Below, piece by piece: positions 13,101 through 21,861 of a stretch of DNA of 40,045 nucleotides. Source of the stretch: Cruorifilaria tuberocauda (Eukaryota; Nematoda; Chromadorea; Rhabditida; Onchocercidae); NCBI GenBank assembly GCA_013365365.1, contig JABVXU010000492.1, positions 1 through 40,045 of the forward strand, written 5' to 3'. The first letter of the stretch is position 1. Each line of letters opens with the position of its first letter. The translations under genes were made by a program, and so were the position numbers. Under the pieces are notes generated by a model. The model did not search any database and was not told where the DNA came from. It saw nothing but the letters and a program-made list of their open reading frames with translations.

Positions 13101-13590
13101 TATTAGCTGTATTCACGATCCCAAAAGTGTATGAGGTTTATCAGGAACCCATTGATCGTAATGTTTCAATAGCGAAGCAACATGTCGACAATACAAGCAA
13201 GATGTAAGTAAATGAAGTATATGTAATCATTTTTTCCCTTTACTTGGTGTGCTACGCCTTCGTGGAGATACTGCGGAGCTCGTGGAAGATTACAAAAAAC
13301 TTGAGATATGCTTACATCTGTTCTTGATATTTCCAATTCGACAGTATATTAAGTCTTTATCTTTCTGTCATTTCTAAAGACACGATTTCTATATACAATA
13401 TCCAATATTGTGTTCTGGATTGGAGTGAAGTTACATATATTAGAGCACTGAAATATGAACTTTATTTATCTCTCCTGTTAAATTCAACTGGAACTGAAAA
13501 ACATCTATTTTCAGGATCATCGATAAGGTACCGTTCTTGAAGAAATCAGCAACTCCTACTTTTGACATTAATCACGAAAAGTCATACTAA
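4190..13590 (+). CDS. ret-1: Reticulon, long isoform(s)
   Basis: Reticulons are ER membrane-shaping proteins with a C-terminal reticulon-homology domain (RHD) and variable N termini. Exons: 4190-4313, then either 5760-6065 plus 7112-7173, or 5184 to about 5566; then 7446-7498, 7606-7709, 8388-8471, 11986-12193, 12404-12545, 12771-12840, 13098-13203, 13515-13590. The first route gives 444 aa and the second about 449 aa; both close in frame. A second ATG in the first exon is at 4208. The unique part is acidic and hydrophilic, with a Pro-rich stretch (SPRPPTPPKELDD) from 7606. The exon ending at 8471 joins the RHD in phase 1, giving F-LDVIYWRDPKKSG. The RHD has two long hydrophobic hairpins separated by about 63 hydrophilic residues, as in the family. 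The donor of the 5184 exon is ambiguous (5560 or 5566). Inference: internal promoters or alternative splicing generate the forms. Confidence 0.75.
5184..5566 (+). other. ret-1: Alternative ret-1 exon encoding 11-residue amphipathic repeats
   Basis: From AGKVMDATNQV the translation divides into about eleven consecutive 11-residue blocks, for example DDTAHIFGDKL, HQAVQTAKETA and DDITRGILDTA. Aliphatic or Ala residues recur near block position 4, with charged or polar residues between. This resembles group-3 LEA, perilipin or synuclein-type 11-mer amphipathic helices. The acceptor GTTGTAG|GT is clear. The exon enters in phase 1 and no phase-1 donor of quality is seen. The phase-0 donors after 5560 (AAA|GTGTTG) or 5566 (TTG|GTGACG) would join directly to the phase-0 exon at 7446. 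Without splicing, the frame stops at 5597-5599. Confidence 0.6.
8472..10138 (+). other. Large ret-1 intron, no gene seen
   Basis: Follows the strong AGAT|GTAAGT donor at 8471. No exon-like segment or RNA gene was recognised. A slightly more GC-rich patch near 9120-9170 has no sustained open frame. Confidence 0.5.
10139..10219 (+). other. ret-1: Possible cassette exon of ret-1
   Basis: After ATTAATAG, entered in phase 1 from the 8471 exon, the frame reads SFTSGEDEGSLGGP and then LLLTELVD. A GATG|GTGATC donor at 10219 would leave phase 1, giving ELVD-V-LDVIYWRD with the RHD exon. The reading frame also stays open past the donor to a stop near 10322. The splice sites are weak and there is no homology support. 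Confidence 0.3.
10529..10572 (+). repeat. Imperfect CAG/CAA trinucleotide tract
   Basis: Run of CAG, CAA and GCA triplets upstream of the short ret-1 isoform. It is in a non-coding, promoter-proximal position by the present gene model. Confidence 0.8.
11173..11182 (+). promoter_or_regulatory. Likely spliced-leader acceptor of ret-1 short isoform
   Basis: AATTTGTCAG ends 23 bases before the ATG at 11206. This spacing is typical for a trans-spliced nematode 5'UTR, and it marks an internal start for the RHD-only form. Confidence 0.45.
11206..13590 (+). CDS. ret-1: Reticulon, short isoform
   Basis: Predicted ER tubule-shaping protein of 263 aa. Six exons: 11206-11395, 11986-12193, 12404-12545, 12771-12840, 13098-13203, 13515-13590 (792 nt including TAA at 13588). 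The unique 63-residue first exon starts MADSRAGSSG and carries its own hydrophobic stretch (FGLTTALIATVVITLHAAG). The reticulon-homology domain then follows: VLDVIYWRDPKKSG, first hairpin (ILGVILLILFVFAKF and GLSILGGTLGFRIYKL), a loop of about 63 residues, second hairpin FGLLLWALTYVSCWFSGLS, and the family motif IPKVYEVYQEPID. The C terminus is HEKSY, with no dilysine ER-retrieval motif. All donors are GTAAGT- or GTGAGT-like except the first (G|GTAATT). Homology of the RHD is unmistakable; the start is inferred from the SL-type acceptor upstream. Confidence 0.92.
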
Positions 13591-15886
13591 TCATCCGTGC
13601 GTTTCCTCGTGAGGACACAAAATTGCTATGTATAAAGCTCATTTCGCTTGCCCTTTTGTAACTATTTCGACTTTCTTTGATAGTGTCAAAAAGTGTTAAA
13701 TTTGCATATGATTCGTATGAAAGTTTAAATAACCGATGCGGAAAAGAAAGAATTTATTTCGCAAATCAATTTTTTGAAGTTTAAAGAGCATTTTTAAAGC
13801 GATCTTTCTCTCCTGCATCGTTTGTCTTCCTCTTCCGGTTCCCTTTACCTTTTTTCTGTAAGTTTAACGTTACTATCTACTTTTCCTTCTGAAATTTTCT
13901 TTGTTGCCAGATTAACACTACTTAGTACATGCCCTTCACAGACATATAATTTTTTTATGGTGTTTGAAGATTTAGAATCATAAAATTAGATGAGATCATC
14001 ATGTTTAGAGTTTACAATTGCGTTATCCAAGAAGATGAATTCTACGGCTGTTGGGGTGAAGTTTAGAGAATCTGATCTTTAGCGTTTCTGTCTTACTAAT
14101 CGTATTTGAGCTTATTCTTTCTCACAAATGGTGACTTTTCTTACTAATAAGTTCTTGAAATTCTCAGTGATTTGCATCACGGGCAAAACAGCTCTACAGC
14201 ACCTATCGTTTTGCTATTATGTCGAAGACTGCTTTTGCTTTCGTATTTATATTTTGATTTTCTTTCGCCATTTTTGTTATTTTCATGTTTTTGTGTACTC
14301 ATTAGATACAGTGGGATTTCATGACACAGTCGTACTGCACATCGTATCAAGCAAATGCATGCATTATAAATTCGAGGAATGAGTTTTCTGGAATTGATTG
14401 TCTCAAAAGATTTTGTTTACCAAATACTAGTGACATTATAACGAGATTGGCTATTCCAGGCTTGTTATTTGTAATTAAATAATTGTTATTAATTTGTCTT
14501 GTCCTCTACTCATTCACAGTTCAGCATACTCCCTTTGTGATAGTTGGGCATGATATATTTTATTGCTAATAATGATAGTTGTGTTTTTAAAAAGTTTTGT
14601 GAAATGGTATATTCTCTGCTCTACTTACATTAAACACAGTAAGTATAATATGCCCAAATGATATATTTGGTTTGTTCCTTTTTTTGTTCAATAGTTTAGT
14701 TTCTAAAGAAATTTGAACTTGAAATTAATCTGGCAATTTCCTTACTATTTTTAAATTCATTGTGTTCATTCTGCAATAATAGCAGTTACCTGGAGTTTTA
14801 TCATTTAAAAAAAAAGGGCATTTCGTATTTTTCGACTTCCTTGGTCTCTTCGGTAATGTTATTAACTGATATTTGCAAAGGATGGTCCTGTTGAACGGCA
14901 TCAATTTCATACAGATTGTTTTGAAGTTTGGTCTTAGTCCCGAGTTGGTAATATATGTACTGTAAATTTGCGATGGAATTTGACGCGAAATTAGTATCTA
15001 GCAGTGATTTTGATGTGTGTTATTAAAGAAATCAATGAGGGATGTTTCGTCTTGTTCTAAAAACCTATTTGTAGCTCAAGATATTCCCTGAATCAACTGG
15101 GATCATTTCATATCAGATGATCTGTGAAGGCAAAAGCAGGTTTGGTTCAATCATTATTTCAAAAATACAAGTAGTATAACACACAATCGTGGGAATAAAT
15201 AGTCCTGCCCTCAATTTGCGAATTTCTATTCGGTTGAGTATGTTGGGATATCCAAATCCTCCAAAGGTTTTCTACGAACGGGATTGTAAGACAAATATTG
15301 GAATATGATAGTGAGTGTGTGAGATAATTCAGTAGAGAAGCGCTCTGTAAAATTCTATAATTATCACTGAGTGACAAATATAAAATCCGATATCTGTTTA
15401 CGGTTGGAACTTATTACGCGAAATCATTTTCTCGAAAAATCTCAATAAGCTGTTTCAAAAATATGCAAGATGAGGCGTTTTGAAGTACCTGATCTCTTAT
15501 ACAGCATATCACTTGAGAACATCGAAGCACAGAATAAAATTTAACTGTTTCAGATACATAAAAATACACTTCCCATTATATAATGATGTGCAAATATGTC
15601 AAAAACTAGCTTATAATTATATATTATCATGATGGCAATTAACAGATGTGATTCGATGAATATTTGACATGATTTCTAGTCTATCGTAAGCTACTATGCT
15701 ACATCTTTTAGATTTTCACGTTAATCGCAATTAAGTTTAATTATCAGGTATGTATATGCTTGCATCAATACCTGATATTACAAAAATAAAAAGAAATGAA
15801 TTTCTGATAATTAACCTTTTGCTAATGTTGTCGTAATGATAACGTTTGAATGCTGTCAAAAAAAGATGTCCATAATTGACAAACAG
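13591..15886. other. Intergenic interval between convergent ret-1 and Ly6-like genes
   Basis: Holds the 3' ends of two convergent genes. An open + frame at 14128-14382 and - frames near 14725-14910 and 15159-15377 lack splice logic or recognisable sequence. A + segment at about 15187-15284 reads LGYPNPPKVFYERD before a GTAAGA donor, but no acceptor was found. No clear AATAAA follows ret-1; a TATAAA variant lies about 40 nt after its stop. Confidence 0.4.
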
Positions 15887-17280
15887 TCATAAGTTGAGAT
15901 ACGTAACTAATAATGCAAAATATGAGTTGCAAATAAGAACACGTATGAACATCCTATCAACCATTTCTAACAATATATTCATAAAATCAGGTAAACTTTG
16001 ATAATGAAGAGTGATAAAAGTCACAACCACTATTGGTACTACATAGGGGATATATAAATTGGTATTAATCCTACTAGCACTGTTGCATCCATCCGTATCA
16101 CATGATTGAACACATCCAGAATATTGATGACCTTTGTAATTGAAATGACCACAATGTGATATACGTACAATTTCTTGAAATGGTTAAACAAGGATTAAAT
16201 TACTTTCAATATTGATTATCGTTTTCTTCTTAAGTAATTCAGATATATGAAATTACTCCATTAATAAAACATAGCTTAATTTTAATTTTTAAATTACTTC
16301 ATTTATTCTCTATGAAATACTAATATATCAATACATTACAGATGAACTTGAGAAAAAAAAGAAAAACAATTGAGGCGTACATATCTTACACTCCAATTTT
16401 AATTTCTTGTCCTATCAAATTTATCAATTATACATTACTACATACATACCTGTATCTGCAGTGAAAGTACCCGAATCCAGCGCACAGGTTCGGATTACCA
16501 TAGTCTGTGACACGTCGTCTACTATAAGCATTATATGATATTCAGTTATAATATAATAATATAATATAGTTGGCGATAAAATTATTGTACAATAATCAGT
16601 TTTATGGGAAATTATGGGAAACTTACAAGTGAAAGTTGTAGTTAATTTACATCACACGGCAAATCAGATCATGCGCAGATTTCTATATTTGCCAATTATT
16701 GAAACTATCTCATAGCTCCCAAGCTTCTAAGCTTTACTCAAAGTTCAAATTTAATTTACTTTTGCAAGTTAACTTCAATAATAATAAAAGATAAATCATA
16801 CTTCGGTGTCCATTCACTTTGATGCAATGATCAGCAGGAAATAAGCCTTGGCGTTTTTTTTTAAGGGCCCAACAAGGATAGTGGTAGTTGCCTGCACCAA
16901 GCCTATTCGATTCTTTGTGAAGTATAGTCGAGTTGAATGTATCCTCACAGGACGGATCCGATCCATTGAATGAGAAGCAAACAAAGCAACCGATACTATC
17001 AACTTCTGTAGCAAAAAAGACTGAAAAATTGGAATATGAAAATATTTCATTTACTTTTTCGAATAATGTGTTTAGCTTGTATTTAAGTAAAAATTTCTTT
17101 TCAATTTACAATGAATTCAACGTTTATATGAATATATAAAGAAGTTAAGAAGTTCAAAGGTAAAGTAGGTATAAGAAGAAGTGATTTTCACTTACCCTGC
17201 ATTGCTATCATAATAATGAATAAGAATTGACCGATCCTTCGTATCGGTTTGTCTAATAAAGAATTTATGCAAGGCGCCAT
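15887..17280 (-). CDS. Ly6/quiver (sleepless)-like three-finger surface protein
   Basis: Seen: four exons, transcription order 17280-17196, 17005-16802, 16521-16450, 16173-15887; every junction is phase 1 and the total is 215 aa. A signal peptide (MAPCINSLLDKPIRRIGQFL then FIIMIAMQ) leads into a ten-cysteine domain: IGCFVCFSFNGSDPSCED, NYHYPCW, GLFPADHCIKVNG, VIRTCALDSGTFTADTE, RISHCGHF, YSGCVQSCDTDGCNSA. The terminal CN and Cys spacing are diagnostic of Ly6/uPAR folds. The LFPA-x-x-C and RTCALDSG motifs match the quiver/sleepless subgroup. A hydrophobic run (YIPYVVPIVVVTFITL) after CNSA fits a GPI-anchor signal. Family knowledge: such proteins modulate channels, receptors or septate junctions. 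Odd points: the last acceptor is CAAG rather than CAG, and about 35 residues continue past the hydrophobic run, so the 3' end may be mis-modelled. Confidence 0.8.
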
Positions 17281-17815
17281 ACACGCCTTACACCAAAATG
17301 ATAGGAAACGGTTTTGGATTGGCTATATCACTTGTTTGGATAAATTATCACTTATAAAATAACCAACATCGATACTGATAATTCATTCCAAAGGCACTGC
17401 CAATGATCGTTGTGAATGATAATATTACAGGAATTTAGAGCAGAGAGAGGAGTAAGAGTTGATAACTCGGAGTGAAATGCCGAGTGGACGTTCTCCTCCT
17501 CCTTCAGAAATCCGCATTGTCACCACGACGTTCATGCTCACTTCAAAAAGCATTCAAGAATAGAATAAAACCGTTATTTCCTTGGAAAGTATGCTTCTGA
17601 TTACTTCTTATCTCTTTGATGCTTTTCCATCAAAATAGATTGCAACACTGAAAATAAACTTGGATGATCAGTAGACTCCAAACTAATTTCAGTTTAATCA
17701 GATCGTAGTTAGAAATTTGAAATGATCACAAAGAGCATTCAATGAAACCTAATAATCGGTACTAAGACCATTTCGAAGCGAATTAAAGTCAATTAAATCA
17801 TTCATTGATATGTTT

Positions 17816-17859
17816 TATTATGATGAGAAAATTTTTAATATATTATGATGAGAAAATTT
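17816..17859 (+). repeat. Short direct repeat, 19-bp unit at 25-bp spacing
   Basis: TATTATGATGAGAAAATTT occurs exactly at 17816-17834 and again at 17841-17859, separated by six bases. Confidence 0.85.
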
Positions 17860-18285
17860 GCTTTATTAATCCTCAATTGATCAAGTAAATGAAAGTAGAA
17901 TACGTCAGATATGGAGCGGACGAAAAATTTTTTATCAAGATTTATTCAGCAAATTTCCAGCTATCCGGAAAAGTGCATTTATATTATGGAAAGAAGTTTC
18001 TAAACAACTTGCTTAATTGTAATTTTTAACGTAAACTACATTATCCGCAATAAAATTGAATTAATAGCATCGATAAGAGAAAAAAAGGAAAAACTCGAAT
18101 CGCTGTTGTACATGAATACCTGAGATTTCCTATGATACCGATAGTCGATTCAAATATCTGTTAGCAAATTTATTAATTCAAATATCATAATTTGTAAATA
18201 AATTAGTTGATAAAGTGATTCCACCGAAAATAAATTCTTAAAATAAGCAAACAAAAAGTTTTGAACGATGATAAGACATGAAATG

Positions 18286-18320
18286 GAATATTTTTATTTG
18301 GAAAAAAAATAAAAATATTC
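18286..18320. repeat. Perfect 14-bp inverted repeat, 7-nt loop
   Basis: GAATATTTTTATTT (18286-18299) pairs with its exact reverse complement at 18307-18320. The arms are AT-only apart from the terminal G/C, so it may be chance or a decayed element. Confidence 0.7.
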
Positions 18321-19420
18321 GAGAATCGCTCATCTATTTAAGGCACAACTGGTTGAAGTGGAACAATCATGAATTGACAATAACCAGAAAATGGGTTTGG
18401 GGATGAATTTTTGAAGAGAGCTTGTCATCATAGCTTCTAGCTAAATGGTATATGTGTTATCTTTCACAAAGTATTTTTATTCTCATCTTTTATTTTCATT
18501 AAACTAAAATATTATGATGAAAAAAGTTGTAAATATTAGATTTTATTTTTATCCTGATTATCATCATCTGATCTATATCAGAAACCATCATAATGAAAAT
18601 AATTCAAGAATAAAAAATGACTGCGATTATAATAAAATGTTCTACAATTTCTAGTGTTACATAAATGATTTTTTAATGATTCATTTTTTGAGTGCAAGAA
18701 GAAAATTGAATCATTGCATAAACTGATTCATGCTTCAATAATGCAATGAATGATACATCTGTTAATTTTATCACCACTGATATCAACCGGAACATGGAAA
18801 TGAAAGTGTTAACAACAACGATAATAACAACATTAAATGGTGCGAAATAACAAATTTCCATAAGATTCAGTTATATTAGAGAGGAAAGAAATACATAGAA
18901 GAAATGTTTGAGAGATTCTTATCTAATATTCATTAATGCTCATTTTTATTTAGAAAAAATGAATTTTAATGCTGAAAATTACTAGCAAAGAATTGCAGAT
19001 AAGAAATGAAAAAAAAAGAGAGGAAGTGATTTTAGTAAAATGAAGAATTCTTTCCGTTTATTCACAAATAGCAAAGTAGATCGGTGAAATAGCAGTAGTA
19101 TCATGAATCGATGAGATGAAGCAGAGAAGAAAAGAGAATTTGATGGAAATCAAAAAAGATATGATGGAATTGGAAATTGAACAATTTCCCGAGAAAATGA
19201 AATAATAGAAATGATTGGGAAAATTGTAAACAATTCAAAGTACAGAATTTCCTATTAAATCGAAAGGAAACTATGAGAATTATTGAAGCAATCATTTCAA
19301 TAATTTTTTCAAAAAAATTAATTATTTCAAGAGATATGAATTGATAATTGCAGTTAAAAATTAAAGTACTAATGTAAAATAAATGATCCATCTTTTAGAT
19401 ATTATTGAAAAGATAATGAT

Positions 19421-19446
19421 ACATATATATATATATATATGTATAT
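19421..19446. repeat. AT dinucleotide microsatellite
   Basis: Uninterrupted TA repeats flanked by ACA and GTATAT. No gene nearby. Confidence 0.85.
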
Positions 19447-19791
19447 CGGGATCTTCTTCATATATTCTTTCTTTTTTTCTCTCCTTTGAGATTTTTCAAT
19501 AACAATTGAACACTCTCGAGGATTAATTTCCATCTCTTTTTACATGTCTTTATTATCTGTTAACTTAAATGACTATCATGTTATTTTGTTCTTCCAGTTA
19601 AATGTGGAAATTTCTAGCTTGAATTATTCTGCACATTTTTACTCCATAATAACCAAAATGTGATAATAATAAGTTGATTTGGTAAAGTTATTTCAGTCCT
19701 TCAATAACGATAATGAATTTTGAATGTTGCAAGAAAAAAAAACAACCTTCTTAATCTTTTCTACTTAAAAGGCTTTTGAAATTGAAAATGA

Positions 19792-19816
19792 ATAAGCAAT
19801 TATGAAAATTGCTTAT
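19792..19816. repeat. Perfect 10-bp inverted repeat, 5-nt loop
   Basis: ATAAGCAATT at 19792-19801 is mirrored by AATTGCTTAT at 19807-19816. Too short to name as an element. Confidence 0.6.
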
Positions 19817-21011
19817 GTCAGTGAAAAAGCTAAGGCCTATAATCTTTTCATTTGAAGAAGGCATCATAAAAGTAAACATTTTTCAACTATATGTAATTTG
19901 GGAAAAAAGCATGATCTCCCGGAAAATTAAAGGAAAATTGTATAAAATAAGTAACTCGAATAACTTAGTATTGTAAAAGAAAAAAATTTAATCGAAAGTT
20001 AGATTGAAAGATCTCATTTGCATACACGAATTTGATGTAATCAAATATCCAGAAAGCGATTTGTAAATATTCATCCAGAATGTCCAGAAAAAAACAATCC
20101 CTATCCATCATCGGATACGCTATCATTTAAATAGTTTGATAAAGCAGAGATGAGAGATTAGATCCAAACACATAAATCATTTGTTTTAAACTTAGGATTC
20201 GACTATGTATAGCAGAAATAATTATAGTGACATTCATGTTACATTTAACTGATAAAGCTAGCTATAATTAAATGATAAGAGTCATGTGGAACGTTCAATG
20301 AAATCATTGAATGTTTTGAAATGATGATTTGAACGCTGGACATTACTTACAACTTTGATGATAGAGTAATAAATTATGAAGACAATATTACACGTTAGCT
20401 AAATGAAGGATGAATGTTTGTCACTGATTTGGCAGATAAGTTTCAATGAAAAAATTCAAGAGAAAAAGATGGAATGAAATATAGGTGACCAACTGATTGC
20501 AAGCATTCATTTAATACAGGCGAACATTTAAGATGAATAGCTGGAAGTAGTCTTAAGCTTCAAAAAGTGCAATTTATAATATAGTATTTCGTAGTTGTGA
20601 AAAAAGAAAGTGCAGAGAGGAGGAATGGGCCTAAAAGGATAGGAATAAGAGAAAATTGATGAATATGAAAAGCTTGGAAAGCTAAAAGCCAATCAGCAAA
20701 TTGATGGAAATAAGGAGAGAGGTAAGAAGAGAAAATGAATAAATTAAAGAAAAATGAGTGAAAAAAAAGGGAAGAGAAAGAAGCAATGATACCTGTCTAC
20801 TTGTCAAATGAAATATTTAATAAGATTTCTTTTTTCTTTCTCTCACATTTTGGCCATTAAAGAGGTCCTAATTGACTAGCTAAAATTATAACGTTGAGTT
20901 GTTATTTAGTCTTAGCTTCCTTCACTTACTCTTTCATAAAAGTGTCAATAAACCCTAGCTCTTGCAAATCCGCTAAAACACCAACTATAGCTCAAATAAA
21001 TCGATAAGAAA

Positions 21012-21147
21012 AGTAGTAGCAGTTGCAACGGCAGCACCAACAACAATAGCTGCGATTGTTCGTGTTGTAATGGTAGTATAGAGTAGCAGTAGCAGTGGCA
21101 ATAGTAGTGGTAGTATTAGTATTGATAGTAGTTATGATAGTGGTAGC
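21012..21147 (+). repeat. Imperfect AGT/AGC/GCA trinucleotide-rich tract
   Basis: Degenerate runs of GTA, GCA, GTG and AGT triplets with a CAA-rich piece at 21032-21055. No open frame with splice support spans it. It lies downstream of the AKTIP-like 3' end. Confidence 0.75.
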
Positions 21148-21861
21148 TTTAAGAGCCAACCAGGAAGCACTTTTCCTCTCGTCAGCTTAACCAGTCATCG
21201 ACTTCATTCTTTCATATCACACGTAATTGCTTTTCAACTCTATTTTATTGCTTTTAATCATATCTACGTCATAATTTGACAAGCATCAATAGTTCACAAT
21301 AATATTTCCCTAACCTTTTTTATATTTAGCAGAAGAGGATTGAAAGCACTGCCTTGTCTTGTCTCAATTCTAGAAAAGTGATAACAAAGAAATTCCTTAT
21401 TCTGTTAAGACCTTGAAAATACCTCAGATTTCGCCTCAAACGAAAAACAAATTTTCGGTTTGATCAATCAGGACAATAGCATATTTTTTGCTTTCTTATC
21501 ACTGACATACTAAATTTATTACTGAGAAGGTTCTTATAACTCTCGAAAAATGAACAAGGAAGTTTATCTGTTCCTAGGTACGACTGTTGATCATTCCTTC
21601 TTATGCTACATCATAGTCAGCTATCATAATTACAATTGTTCATTGGTTCGATGAACGTAATTTAACTCATCAGGAATGGTCTAAGTCATTCACAAATCAT
21701 CAGTAATTTCAAGTATTTGTGACCAATCATTTATCAGGAAAATGCCGGATGGCAGAATTTATAATTCTTTTTCTTTCTTTGCAAGAAATTTTATATTTTA
21801 CTTACTGCAGCGAAAAATTCTGAAATACTTTACTATAATAAATAATGAATCATTATTCCCA

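Larger units (their letters stand above)
17281..21861. other. Gene-poor AT-rich interval with simple repeats
   Basis: No exon chain was found on either strand. A small ORF at 17477 (MPSGRSPPPPSEIRIVTTTF, 31 codons) lies in a locally GC-richer patch about 200 bp upstream of the Ly6-like start. It may mark a promoter or 5' exon region. The rest contains short inverted and tandem repeats listed separately. Confidence 0.45.

Noticed and set aside
14128..14382. 84-codon plus-strand open frame downstream of ret-1
   Set aside because: Aromatic/Cys-rich low-complexity translation, no acceptor or SL site close upstream, and no recognisable family.
15187..15284. Plus-strand segment reading LGYPNPPKVFYERD with a GTAAGA donor
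   Set aside because: No convincing acceptor upstream and no phase-compatible partner exon was found.
16933..17139. Plus-strand open frame overlapping the Ly6-like second exon
   Set aside because: Antisense shadow; the minus strand gives the cysteine-patterned Ly6 sequence with matching splice phases.
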